NCBI GenBank assembly: GCA_028751875.1
Contig: CM054134.1
Span: 75,263,738 to 75,327,737 of the forward strand
DNA: 64,000 nt
Source of the DNA: Rapana venosa
Taxonomy: Eukaryota > Mollusca > Gastropoda > Neogastropoda > Muricidae
Reading direction: 5' to 3'
Positions 51,751-62,974 of this stretch are shown piece after piece (positions within the stretch are counted from its first letter, which is position 1; every line of letters starts with the position of its first letter). The notes below the pieces were generated by a model. The model ran no database searches. It had not been told where the DNA came from and was given only the letters and a program-made list of their open reading frames with translations. Position numbers and translations under genes: made by a program.

Positions 51751-52953
51751 GTATTTTTTCCTTGCCATGAAAGATCAGACTGGATATTTTTCGAACATTT
51801 TCAACTTCTTTTTCGTTTTTTTCCATTTTGATTTTTTTTCACACGAGTGAGTGCCTGTGTAGGGCTGGTCTATGGACACCAACTGACCCACAGTCTCCAG
51901 TCCTGTCCCATGTCCCACCTTATTTATTTATTTATACCACTTAAGTCACGAGATTTCTCTGCATGAAATTCGGGCTGCTCTCCCAGAGGAGAGCACGTCG
52001 CCACAAGAGCAGCGCCACCCTTTTTGTGTGTTTTTGTCTGCAACTGTATTTGTTTCCCTATCAGAGTGGCTTTTTTCTAAGAATTTTGCCACGGATAACT
52101 CTCTTGTTGACGTGGGTTCTTTTACATGCGCTGAATAATTTTGTGTATAACGGGAACTGGTTTTTCGTTCTCATCGAATAGTGAGCGCCCTGCACCCTCA
52201 TGGTCTAATGGGATGTGTGAAAAAAGTTTCGGGGCCCAAACCTTTGACCCCCCTAGAGCTTCATTTCATTCCCTATCTGTTGTTTTCAGCCCCACCAACC
52301 ACAATGGCCATATCAAGGCTGTCCCCTCCTTTGGTTTCTTCAACTTCAATTCTCGCTCTTCACTTCAAACGTTCAGAATCACTACCCTAATCTTTTCAAA
52401 ATATCCAACACTGTCACTAGAATGTTTTACATCAAACGACAAAGTACCATATTACCAGACATTCTGGTTTCCACCTTATCTTTCAAATGTTACAAAAAAA
52501 GTATTTTAAAAAAAATAAGGAACACATTAGAGTATTATTTTAATCATCAGGCTTTGTAAGAGGTTACAAACCCATGACCAGTGGTATGGATGACAGCAGC
52601 TGTGCAGCATACTGTAGGCTCCTGTGCACAATCTTCAGGTGGTTTGAATGAAGACTGGGACAGTACAATATTCCCCACCTGAGAAGAAAAGAAGACACAG
52701 CTGAGATTTCAAACCCACTCATTTAACCGAAAAGTTAATAATTTCAGTTGATCACTCGAGGGATGACAAAACACAGTTCGAACCAGGGGCTTCATGCAAA
52801 GCCAGGTTCAGTCAGACAGTAATTACCAGTGTCTGCATGTCAGCTCCTAAAGTAACGAATGAATGAGATGGGTCAGCACAATCTCCAGGAGAAGAATAAA
52901 CACCACTGAGATTTTACACTCGCGATAAAAAGAACCCAAAACAAAAAAAAGTT
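51751..52953 (+). other. Spacer Q with truncated SINE-1
   Basis: Insertion at 51920-52238. The rest is spacer including CCATGACCAGTGGTATGG at 52573-52590. No gene. Confidence 0.7.
51920..52238 (-). mobile_element. Truncated SINE-1, minus
   Basis: TTATTTATTTATACCACTTA tail after GTCCCACC. Clean through about 52140, then noisy to GGGGCCC. Confidence 0.75.
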
Positions 52954-53018
52954 GTGGAAGATCGAACCGGGGGCCTTTCACATGCAAAGCGAACGCTCTA
53001 CCACTGAGCTACATCCCC
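52954..53018 (-). pseudogene. tRNA-Ala-like (TGC), pair B, acceptor deletion
   Basis: The 3' acceptor strand and part of the T arm are deleted (GGAAGATCGAACC). The remainder, including TGC and D arm, is perfect. Confidence 0.65.
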
Positions 53019-53196
53019 ACCTGTAGTACAGTCGGCAGGATGGGTCTAGTCTGTCCATGCCCCTTCCTTCATTATGTTCAGTTTACACTAGTAGCCCACC
53101 ATAATACTGTGCTATGAAACCACCCCCCCTCACATTTTGGATACCGTTTATCCAAAACCTAGGAGTAGTTTTATCTTTTCGCCAACTATAACAGTT

Positions 53197-53270
53197 TGGG
53201 ATGTCGCTCAGTTGTTTAGAGCGTTAGCTTCGCATGTGTAAGGCCCGGCGTTCGATCCCCGGCATCTCCA
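53197..53270 (+). pseudogene. tRNA-Ala-like (CGC), pair B
   Basis: CGC loop kept. The 5' stem is TTGGGATGTCGC and the D loop GTTGTTTAG, so promoter box A is damaged. B box GTTCGATCC intact. Confidence 0.6.
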
Positions 53271-53655
53271 CTACTTTTTCTTCTTTGTGTTTTTACAATA
53301 CCATGAAAGACTTGAGATAGGACATTTACTTTTAAATTGATAAAAACCAAACAAAAAATCATTAATTTTTAGTCTGATTAGTGGATACCTTGCGCGCGCG
53401 CTATCGCTCACGCCTCTCTTCCCTCTCTCTCGCTCTTGCTCTCTCCTAACTTTGTTCGCAGGCCTATTATCTTTTTGTGGTATCTGGGGTGCAGTTTAGG
53501 TGAACTGAGTTTTTAGTGCTTTGTTTGAATTCTTGATCTACTTTATTTAGTATTGATTTTCGAATCATACATCATACCTACATACATACATTACATACAT
53601 ACATACATAAATACATACATCATTTCATAGACTACATCATACCATACATAAAACA
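53271..53655 (+). repeat. Spacer R and (TACA)n tract
   Basis: A foreign-looking GCGCGCGC run at 53393-53401 precedes the CT remnant. TACA units at 53572-53655 are broken. No gene. Confidence 0.65.
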
Positions 53656-53898
53656 TATTATAATAATAAGAAGAATGTATGGAATTTTATATAGCGTGAA
53701 TCTTGTAATGCACAAATCAAAGCGCTCAGATGACTTTTTTTAATATGTGTGTATGCGGGTGCTTTATTAATTGTGTCATCTGTTCCCACCGGCACACAAT
53801 GGCTACTCTTCGAACAGCGGATACAGATTTAATCGTGTGCGCAAGATGTTCTGCATGCGTTTGCACACGGGGCCTCGGTTTAATAGTCTCATCGAAGG
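53656..53898 (-). mobile_element. Truncated SINE-2 relative, minus
   Basis: Tail GGAATTTTATATAGCGTGAA to TAATAGTCTCATCGAAGG. Confidence 0.65.
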
Positions 53899-54189
53899 TG
53901 AACAGTATGGGGTAAAATCCTATAGTGTCATGCTGAGTCTTACCCAAGCTTACAAGAAGTTATATTTCATTCTTTTGCTTCCGTCCATTTTCGCCCCTCA
54001 AAGTGAATTGTGCCTCAAGGCCGATGTTATATTTAAAATTTCAGGTGTTCAGGATTCAGGGTTCAGAGTTCAGAGTTCTCTTCCTACTCCAAGAGTGGAC
54101 TCCCAGTGGCCTGGGTAGTATTGGTAGGACAACTGACCCACGGTCTCAGTCCTGTCCCACCTTTGTTGACACTCTTGAGGTAACAAAGG
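53899..54189 (+). other. Spacer S
   Basis: No gene. Scattered indels relative to 47587-47877. Confidence 0.65.
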
Positions 54190-54608
54190 TTTGGTTCCGG
54201 TGGTCTAGAGGTACGCGCCTGTCTAGAAAGCGAAAAGTCCCAGTCGGAAGTCGCGCGCACGGTGGTTCGACCCGTTTGGACCCGAAACTTTTCCCCCATC
54301 CATAAGCCCATGTGTGGTGGTCTGGGTCTTGTCTTTCGGATGTGTCGAGAAACCGAGGTCCGTGTGTTACACATAATTATTTACGCACGGTTAAAAGAAC
54401 CCAGCACAATGAGAGTTCGTCCTTGGCAAAATTTTCTAGAAATAACCACTCTGATAGGGAAACAAATACAGTTGCAGACAGGAAAAAGAAAAATAAGTGG
54501 GTTGACGATGCTCTTGTGGGCCCACACGCTCTCCGGAAGAGCAGGCCCGAATTTCACGCAGGAAATCTGCGTGACTTAAAGTGGTATAAATAAATAAATA
54601 TAAATAAC
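54190..54608 (+). mobile_element. SINE-1
   Basis: AGAAAGCGAAAAGTCCCAGT intact. The B box is truncated (GGTTCGACCC). Core at 54334-54366. No nested insertion. Confidence 0.7.
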
Positions 54609-55212
54609 AAAACGTGGCTGCAGTGGCTGACTTGGGGGAGGTGGAGATCAGCGATGTCACTGAGGCAGACAACAAACATACTTCAAGAACAAAACAAACA
54701 AAACATATCTGGAATGACCTCCCTCTCTCCCTTGCCAAAAAGCCTCCTTTATACACTATTAAATCGGCCTCAAGACACATTTATTTTCAAATTTAGATTC
54801 TTCCCTCTTGGATCCATTCATTTTTGTCTCTGCCCCTAAACAGCCAAAACTCCCATCACCCTTGCCGGAATGTAAAAGTGTTGAGAGTGTGTGTGTGTGT
54901 GTGTGTGTGTTTGTGTGAGTGTGTTGTTGTGTGTATGTCTCTTTTTTATTTTTATGTTGTGTGTGTTGTGTGTGTTGTGTGTGTGTGTGCGCGCGCAGGC
55001 GCAGCGTGTCTCCTTAGTGTTTTGTGTGTGTGTGTGTGTGTGTTTGTTGTGTGCGTGGTGCGTGCGTGGCGTGGTGCGTATGTGTGTGTATTTATGCATT
55101 TGGAATTTGTAAAAACTTTTAATTGTTATCTGACTGCATTGTGAATGAGGTGGGATGAATGAAAGGCTTTGATTTGTGTTTTGCAAGATATGGCGCTATT
55201 GTCACAATTCCA
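54609..55212 (+). mobile_element. CR1/L2-like LINE 3' end
   Basis: Frame 54654-54839 gives NISGMTSLSPLPK-type shifted text and the neighbouring frame KHIWNDLPLSL. The GT tract is at 54885-55095 with interruptions. Tail AGATATGGCGCTATTGTCAC. Confidence 0.65.
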
Positions 55213-55214
55213 TG

Positions 55215-55249
<35 letters not shown>

Positions 55250-55587
55250 CAGTAGTTAGTAGTAGTAGTAAGTTAGTTTTAGTTGTAGTAGTCAAGTAGT
55301 CAGTAGTTGTAGTAGTAGTCAGTAGTAGTTAGTAGTTGTTGTTGTTGTTGTTGGTGTTGTTGTTGTGTTGTGGTAATGTTGTAGTAGTAGTAAGTAGTTG
55401 TAGTAGTGTAGTAGTAGTTAGTTAGTTAGTAGTAGTAGTAGTAGGTTAGTAGTAGTAGTTAGTAGTAGTAGTGTAGTAGTAGTAGTAGTAGTAGTAGTTA
55501 GTAGTATACTACTTACTACTACTACTACTATAATATTAATAATAATGATTATAATAATAATAATGATGATGATGATGATGATTGATG

Positions 55588-55625
<38 letters not shown>

Positions 55626-55980
55626 TGATGATGATGATGATGATGAATGATGTTGATGATGATGATGATGTTGTGATGATGATGATGATTGATGATGATG
55701 TTATAATATTAATTTAATAATAATAATAATAGTAATAATAATAATAATTAATAATATTAATATAGTAATGTAGTATTAATAATATTATTAATTTATGAAT
55801 TTATAGAGCGCTTTATCTTGCAATACTAATCAGAGCGCTTTGAAGATGTCACATCGTCCCTTCAAACCAGGGATAGTAATGGGTCAAGTTGGGCAGGCCC
55901 AGCTCCCTTTGGCCTGTTGGGGTCTTATGTTGCCGCTGGCGTACTGGTTTAAAACAAAATTAATTAAAAAACCCACTATT
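55213..55980. repeat. (TAG)n, (ATG)n, (TAA)n tract and facing tail element
   Basis: TAG/TTG 55213-55505, TAC 55506-55532, ATG 55562-55700, TAA 55715-55790. The tail element on minus begins TATAGAGCGCTTTATCTTGC. Confidence 0.7.
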
Positions 55981-57485
55981 CACCAGGTGTTTGTCACAGA
56001 AGAGTTCAGCGCCCAGATATGAGGCTTTTGAGGAAGAGTCTGAAAGATCTAACAATCGGGCTTTTGTAGAAGAGCTGTTGTTTTGTTAATTATAATTAAC
56101 TACCATCATTTTAAAAAAACAAACAAATACAAAACGTATCCATCCTCTGCTTTTGAGAAGGAGGTTTTTTTTTAAAAAACTATCCATCATGGCTTTTGTA
56201 GAAAAAAATGTTCTATACATTCATATGACGTTTTTTAAACGCACACCACACACACACACACACACCACACACACACACACAGCATTCATCAGGCTTTTGA
56301 GATGACTTGTTGGTTTTGGGGTGTTTTTTAGAAGAACCCATTCCATCGCAGTTTGTAGAGATATTTAAAAGCCTATACAATCATGTTTGTCATCGATTTT
56401 TGGGTGTTTTCTTAAATCCTATCCAACCAAGACTTTGTAGAAGAGATTTTAAAATCCTATCCACCAGACCTTTTGTAGAAGAGATTTTAAATTCATCCAC
56501 CAGAATTTGTAGAAGAGTTTTAAATTTCCTATCCCCCCCCCCTCCATTTTTTCTATCCCCCCTTCCTTTCCCCCTTTTTTTCACCAGGATTTTGTAGAAG
56601 AGATCGCCCGCCCCCCCCCCCCCTCTCCCCCCCCCCCCCCCCCCTCCACCTCCCCCCCTACCACCGGGATTTTTGTAGTAGAGTTGGTTTTTTTTTCTAT
56701 CAACAGGGTTTTTTAGAAGAGATTTTTAAAATCCTATCCATTCAGGTTTTTGTAGAAGAGATTTTAAATCTATCTATCAGGGTTTTGTAGAGGAGATTTT
56801 AAAATCCTATTCCTACAGGATTTTGTAATGAAGAGTTGTGTTTTTTAATTCCTATCACCAGGATTTTTGTAGAAGAGTTTTTAAAATACTATCCATCAGG
56901 GTTTTTGTAGTAGTGGTTTTAAAATCCTATCCATCAGGGTTTTGTGAAGAGATTTTAAATCTATCACAGGATTTTGTAGAAGAGATTTTTCAAAATCCTA
57001 CCCATCAGGTATTGTAAGACGAGGTTTTTAAAATATCTACCTGGCTCTGTTAGAATAAATTCTGGGTGTTTTTCTTATTTAAACTCATCAGACTTTTGTT
57101 AGAGATTTTTTTTTTTTAACTTAATCCATCAGACTTTTCTAGAAGAGTTCAACACCCACCTTCAAAATTCTGTAGAAAAGGTGTGGGTTTTGTTAAGCCA
57201 TCAGTCTTTTGTAGAAGGTTGTTGTCATTTTTTAAAGCCTGCCATCAGACTTTTGTAGAAGAGATTGTTGTAAACCTCCATTAGCCTTTGCAGAAGAATT
57301 GTTGGTTTTTCTTTTTACACGCATTCGTTAGGTTTAGTGAGAATGCTTGGATTTTTTTACACCCATCCGTTAGGCATTAGCAGAAGAATTGTTTGTTTTT
57401 TGCAAACCCATCCACCAGTCTTTTGCACTGAGAGTAAACAAAACACATTCACAAGTTTTTTAGAAGAGTTGCACTTACTATGACC
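55981..57485 (+). repeat. 37-bp minisatellite with poly-C blocks
   Basis: CA tract 56242-56281 empty of LINE. Regular units from 56410 are interrupted at 56530-56665 by long C runs, then resume. Confidence 0.75.
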
Positions 57486-58027
57486 GTGGTATGATGATGA
57501 CAGGAGCAAAGTCGAGCATACATACAAGAAAAGTTCATGTTGCATAGTCTGAGATTGAGGTTGAATGAAAGACTAGGTAAACACCAGGACCCCCATTTAC
57601 TGGAGGAGAAGATGACTCCGCTGAGGATTTTGTATTTGTTGCAAACACTCATGACAACAACTAGCACGCTCAGCGCGCGCTGCTCTATCGCACTCATACA
57701 TCGCAGCTAAAATGCCATTGCGCTGCCTTGTAAATCCCAGGGCACCACAGCAAATCGTTTTGGGCGTGGATTGTTCTCTTTACAAGACCTGGTGGGTTGG
57801 GTTTTAGTCTTTTGATAAAGAGGCAGGAGAGAGGAATGACAGGAAGCTGAACTAGACAAGGAAGGAGGTGGCAGAAGAAAAGGGGACAAGCAGAAACAAA
57901 GAGGGGGCATGAAAAGAGGGAATTCCAGCCCCTCATTTTCCAGAAGGTGGGAGCTATGGATATTGCCAGGCCTCCGGCATACCACGGGGATCTGATATTC
58001 AAGTTAGTTTTTGAGGAGGAAAAAATG
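57486..58027 (+). other. Spacer P
   Basis: No gene. An odd GCGCGCGC insertion at about 57671-57678 interrupts otherwise normal spacer. Confidence 0.65.
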
Positions 58028-58098
58028 TGGAGACGCCAGGATCGAACCGGGGCCTTTTCACATGCAAAGCGAACGCTCTACCACTGAGCTACATCCCC
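58028..58098 (-). pseudogene. tRNA-Ala-like (TGC), pair A
   Basis: Nearly normal. CGCCAGGATCGAACCGGGGCC shows one substitution and small T-arm shifts, and the D and anticodon arms are perfect. Confidence 0.65.
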
Positions 58099-58260
58099 AC
58101 TTGTCAGTTCTTCGGCAGAAGCTGATGAGAAGCCTGTCACTTTCTTCATTATGCTCAGTTTACATCAGCCGCTACTGTTGGTTATGTAAGGGGTTATCAG
58201 AATTACCCGGTTTTATCCTGAGAATACGAGTAGTTTCGTCTTTTTGTCAATATCAGTAGA

Positions 58261-58342
58261 TGTGGATGTTGCTCAGTGTAGAGGCATTTGTTAGAGCGTT
58301 CGCTTAGCATGTGAAAGCCCGGGTTCGTCCCCGGCATCTCCA
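58261..58342 (+). pseudogene. tRNA-Ala-like, AGC-type loop, insertion in D arm
   Basis: The loop reads TTAGCAT, which would be anticodon AGC, the only such copy. The D arm is duplicated (GTAGAGGC..TTAGAGCG) and bases are lost from the T arm. Confidence 0.55.
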
Positions 58343-59561
58343 GTATTTTTTTTCCTTGCCATGAAGAAGACTAGAGATTTTTTCGAAACTATTTTAACTT
58401 CTTTTTTCGTTTTTTCATTTTGATTTTTTTTCACACGACGTGAGTGCCTGTGTAGTCGCTGTATATGGACCACCAACTGACCCACAGTCTCAGTCCTGTC
58501 CTATGTCCCACTTGTTTATTAAATGTATACCACTTAAGTCACGAGATTTCTCTGCATGAAATTCGGGCTGCTCTCCCAGAGGAGAGCACGTCGCCACAAG
58601 AGCAGCGCCACCCTTTTTGTTGTGTTTTTGTCTGCAACTGTATTTTGTTTCCCTATCAGAGTTGCTTTTTTTTCTAAAAGAATTTTGCCACGGACAACTC
58701 TTTGTTGACGTGTGTTCTTTCTACATGCGCTGAATAATTTATGTGTAATACACGGGACCTCGGTTTATCGTCTTTCATCGAAAGACTAGAGCCCCAGACC
58801 ACCATCTGGTCTAATGGATGTACGGTGAAAAGTTTCGGGCCCCAAACTTTGACCCCCTAGAGCTTCTATTTCATTCCCTATCTGTTGTTTTCAGGCCCCA
58901 CCAACCACAAAGGCCATATCAAGGCTGTCCCCTCCTTTGGGTTTCTTCAACTTCAATAATATTCACTCAAAGTTCAGGATCACTACTCCTAATCTTTTCA
59001 AATAGCCAACACTGTCATCTACATAAGAATGTTTTACATCAAACGACAAAAGTACCATACATGCCAGGGACATTCTGTTTAACTTACTTATTTCAATGTT
59101 ACAAAAAAGTCATTAAAAAAAATAAGGAACAATTAGAGTATTATTTTAATCCATCAGGCTTTGTAAGAGAGTACAACCATGACAGTGGTATGGATGGACA
59201 GCAGCATGTGCAGCATACGTAGGCTCTGTGCACAATCTTCAGGTGGTTTGAATGAAGACTGGGACTCCCCCCTGTACAATATCCTCCACCTAGAGAAGAG
59301 AAGAAGATTACAGCTGAGATTTCAAAACCACTCATTTAACGAAAAGTAATATTCAAGTTGATCACTGAGGATGACAAAACAGATCGACCCCAGGGGCTTC
59401 CATGCAAAGCAGGGATTCAGACAGACAGTAATTACCAGTGTCTGTCATGTCCAGCTCTAGACAAACAATGACTTAAGACTGGGACAGTACCATTCCGGAG
59501 AAGAATAAACTCCACTGAGATTTTAAACACGCGATAAAAGAACCAAACAAAAAAAAGTATG
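58343..59561 (+). other. Spacer Q with truncated SINE-1
   Basis: Insertion at 58514-58842. The rest is spacer, with the GAATGAAGACTGGGAC motif at about 59250. No gene. Confidence 0.7.
58514..58842 (-). mobile_element. Truncated SINE-1, minus
   Basis: TTTATTAAATGTATACCACT tail, core TCGGTTTATCGTC on minus, ends TTTCGGGCCCC. Confidence 0.75.
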
Positions 59562-59633
59562 TGGAGGATGCCGGGGATCGAACCCGGGGCCGTTCACATG
59601 CAAGCGACGCTCTACCACTGAGCTTACATCCCC
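59562..59633 (-). pseudogene. tRNA-Ala-like (TGC), pair B, partner missing
   Basis: Right length but with compensating indels (GAGGATGCC, GCAAGCGACGC, GAGCTTACATCCCC). The plus-strand partner expected at about 59815 is absent. Confidence 0.6.
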
Positions 59634-59816
59634 ACCTGTAGATCAGTTCGGCAGGATGGGTCATAAGTCAGTCCACTGCCCTTCCTTCATTATGTTCAGT
59701 TTTTACTAGTAGCAACCATACATACTGGGCTATGAAACCACACCAATTTGGATACCGTTTATCAAACATAGGAGTAGTTTCTTTATTTTAGGTTTATCTT
59801 TTCGTCCAACTAAAAC

Positions 59817-60180
59817 AGTATTTGCACCCTCGCCTAACCTCCCCAGCTCCCGGCCCCCCCTATGCTAGCCGTTCTGAAAGACTCATTTGAACCACGGTCC
59901 CGCTGTAGCCCTCCCCGGACAATCTACAAAACCTACAATCTTTTCCAACTCTCTTTCCGTCTCTCCTCGCTCCAACTACCCATATACGTACACAATCGAG
60001 CCTCCTGGACCTCCTCTTCACTTCTAACATGATAAAAAAACTAAAACCATCGTCCTTAAATTCTCTACCAGTCTTGGAACTCCATCGTGAAGTCCTCTCA
60101 CACCTCCTTTTCGCTCACTGCCCTCATACACACTCATTCTCGCTCCTTGCTCTTCTCTAACTAATTCGTTGTGTGAGCAT
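59817..60180. other. Unexplained C-rich block replacing tRNA and spacer R
   Basis: After CCAACTAAAACAGTA the expected tRNA and spacer R are replaced by about 360 bp of pyrimidine-rich sequence (CTCCCCAGCTCCCGGCCC and similar) that matches nothing else here. Normal spacer returns near TTTTTTCTATGGTATCCTGG. No frame or tRNA fold seen. Confidence 0.5.
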
Positions 60181-60377
60181 AGTGTATCTTTTTTCTATGG
60201 TATCCTGGGAGCAGTTTAGGTGAACTGAGATTTTTTAGCTGTTTTGTTTGAATACATGATAGACTTTATTTAGTAATGACTTTGGATTACATAATACATA
60301 CATACATACATACATAACATACATACATACATACTTCATACATACATACAACATACATACATACTTACAATACATTA
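60181..60377 (+). repeat. Spacer R remainder and (TACA)n tract
   Basis: GGTATCCTGGGAGCAGTTTA, then interrupted TACA units 60293-60372. No gene. Confidence 0.7.
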
Positions 60378-60630
60378 CATTTATAATAATAAGAAGAATG
60401 TATGTAATTATATAGCGTGAATTTGCGCGTCTTCGCAACAAATCAAAGCGCTCAGATGACTCTTTTATTTATATGTGTTGTATGCGAGTTTTTTTAATTT
60501 TTGTATCTGTCCCAGACCGGGCAAACAATGCCTCTTTTTCGAACAGGGAACATGGAATTAACGTGTGCGACATGATGTTCTGCAGCGTTCGCACTATTCG
60601 CGCGCGCCTGGTTTATAGTTCATCCAGAAG
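60378..60630 (-). mobile_element. Truncated SINE-2 relative, minus
   Basis: Tail GTAATTATATAGCGTGAATT. The core is disrupted by a CGCGCGCC run at 60600-60607. Confidence 0.6.
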
Positions 60631-60920
60631 GTGAACAGTTTGGGGTACATGCCATAGTGTCATGCCGAAGTCTTACCCAAGCTTTTACAAGAAGTTATAT
60701 TTCAATTCTTTTTGCATCTTCCATTTTCGCCCGTCAAAGTGAAATTGTGCCTAAGGCGATGTATTATTTAACCATTTCGATTCAGGGTTCAGGGTTCGAG
60801 TTCAAGAGTTCTATCCTATTCCAGTGGACACAGTGAGTGCCTGATGTAGTATTGGTCAGGACAACTGACCACAGTCTCCAGTTCCTGGTCCACTTGATTG
60901 GACACTTGGAATGGTAACAA
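60631..60920 (+). other. Spacer S
   Basis: No gene. Same landmarks as 36786-37077 with indels. Confidence 0.65.
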
Positions 60921-61493
60921 GGTTTGGATCGGTTGGTCAAGGAGGTACGCGCCTTCCCTGTCTGTCTAGAAAGCGAAAAGTCCCAGTCGGAAGTGTGCGG
61001 TGATTCGAATCCCGATTGGACCCGAAAACTTTTCCCCATCCATTATTTATTTATTTAAATTTATTTTATTCTTTTATATCGAGGATAGTGAATAAGACTA
61101 TATGTGCTTTTATACATCCTGTCCCCGGTTTTGTAAATTTTTTCATCCGTTCCCCCGGACACACAATGGCCTAAATTAGACCTTGAGTGGTGGTCTGGGC
61201 GCTAGTTCTTCGGATGAGCGTAAACCTCGAGGTCCGTGTGTTACACATAATTATTTAACGCTCCGTAAAGAACCCACGGCAACAAATGAGTTTATCCTGG
61301 CGAAATTTTGTAGAAAAAAAGGCCACTCTGATAGGGAAAAAATACAGTTGCTGACAGGAAAAACACACAAAAAAGGGTGGCGGCTGCTCTTGTGGCGACG
61401 CGCTCTCCTCGGAAGAGCAGCAGATTTCACGTAAGAGGAAATCTGCCGTGACTGAAAAGTGGTCTAATATAATATAATAAATAACAAATAAGT
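60921..61493 (+). mobile_element. SINE-1 with nested insertion
   Basis: Head with GTGATTCGAATCCCGATTGG, the same variant as at 37148. Core near 61210. Confidence 0.75.
61046..61173 (-). mobile_element. SINE-2 3' fragment nested in SINE-1
   Basis: Third copy of the nested insert. CATTA at 61041-61045; the right repeat reads AATTA. Confidence 0.75.
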
Positions 61494-61610
61494 GGCTGCA
61501 GTGGATGGATTGGGGGAGGTGAAGATCAGCGATGTAACTGGCAAGGACAACGAACATACTTCAAAAAACTAACATATTGGAATGGCCTCCCTCTCTCCCT
61601 TCGCAAAATA
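61494..61610 (+). mobile_element. CR1/L2-like LINE 3' end, first part
   Basis: GTGGCTGCAGTGGATGGATT to CCTTCGCAAAATAGCC, cut by SINE-2. Confidence 0.65.
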
Positions 61611-61975
61611 GCCGAGGACGGGTAGCCTAGTGGTTAGAACATTGCGCTCGGCTATATGACAACCCGGGTTCGATTCAGTTCAAGGGGATATTTTCCCCTG
61701 GGAGTTAACATCAGTGCCGACTCCAACTCTCCCTCAAAAAGTCCTTCGGAGGAGACTATAACCGAAGGTCCGTTTTTTAAACTTTTTATTTGTGCGAACG
61801 CACGCAGAATATCTGCGCCACATGTTAAATCCTGTTTTCCGCTTTTGCCAGAGTAGGCCATGTGTGCCAGGGGAAGCAGATGACAAAATTTACAAAACCG
61901 CATACACACGGGGACTGGAGGTAAAAAAAGCACATAAGTGCTTTTTCCATTACCCTCGATATAAAAGAATTTTGT
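61611..61975 (+). mobile_element. SINE-2
   Basis: A box TAGCCTAGTGGTTAG and B box GGTTCGATTC. A T-rich insertion interrupts the core at 61775-61790. Confidence 0.7.
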
Positions 61976-62300
61976 TTCAAAGCCTTCTTATGACGTTTTT
62001 AAATCCTACCTCAAGACACATTTATTTCAAACCTAAGATTCTCCCCTCTTGTTCCATCTCATTTTTGTCCCTGCCCCTCAACAGCCAAAGCCCCATCACC
62101 CTGCCGGAGTGTACAACCTTTATGTGTGTGCATGTGTGTGCGTGTGTGTGCGTGTGTGTGCGTGCGTGCGTGCGTGTGTGTGTATACATTTGAATTTGTA
62201 AAAACTTTTCATTGTAACTGGCTGCATGTGAATTGAGTGGGATGATTGAAAGCCGCTTGATTTTTTTTTTTTTAGCAAGAATTATGGCGCTATATAGTTA
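61976..62300 (+). mobile_element. CR1/L2-like LINE 3' end, second part
   Basis: AAAGCCTTCTTATGACGTTT, GT tract 62124-62186, tail TTATGGCGCTATATAG. Confidence 0.7.
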
Positions 62301-62665
62301 GATGTAGTAGTCTGTAGTAGTACGTAGTAGTAGTAGTAGTAGTTGTTGTGTTGTTGTTTGATGTTGTGTTGTGTTGTTGATTGTACTATTACTACTACTA
62401 ATACTACTCTACTACTCCTAATAATAATAATATCATAACTAGTAATTAATATATGGAATTTATAGAGAGCTATATCTTGCATTAAATCAGAGTGCTTAGA
62501 GAAGATGTATCACTCGTCCCTTTAAAACCAACGGTAATAGTGATGGTCAAGTGCGCAGGCCCAGCTTACTCTTTGGCCTGCCTGAGTTCATTTTGGCTGC
62601 AGCTGGCGAATGGTATTTTTTTTAAAAAAAAACAACAACTAAAATAAAATTTAATAAAACCCACT
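62301..62665. repeat. (TAG)n-(TTG)n-(TAC)n tract and facing tail element
   Basis: Short version: TAG 62303-62343, TTG-like 62344-62381, TAC/TAA to 62430. Minus tail element from GGAATTTATAGAGAGCT at 62455. Confidence 0.7.
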
Positions 62666-62974
62666 ATTCACCAAGGTTTTTGCACAGAGAGTTCAAGCCA
62701 TATATGAGGCTTTTGTGGGAAGAGTTCTGAAAGAATTTAAACTATAGGGTTTTGTAGAAGAGTTGTGTTTGTTAATAATTATTAACTATCCATCATTTTA
62801 AAAAAACAAACAAAACAAAACGCATACCATCAAGCTTTTGAGAAGAAGTTTTATAAAAAAAAAACTAATCCATCAGGACTTTTTGTAGAAAAAATGTGAA
62901 TACATCATAAGAACAGTTTTTAAACACACACACACACACACACACCACTCACACACCACACACACACACACACA
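62666..62974 (+). repeat. Minisatellite-like flank and CA tract
   Basis: Collinear with 38761-39082. CA microsatellite at 62925-62974 precedes the LINE. Confidence 0.75.
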
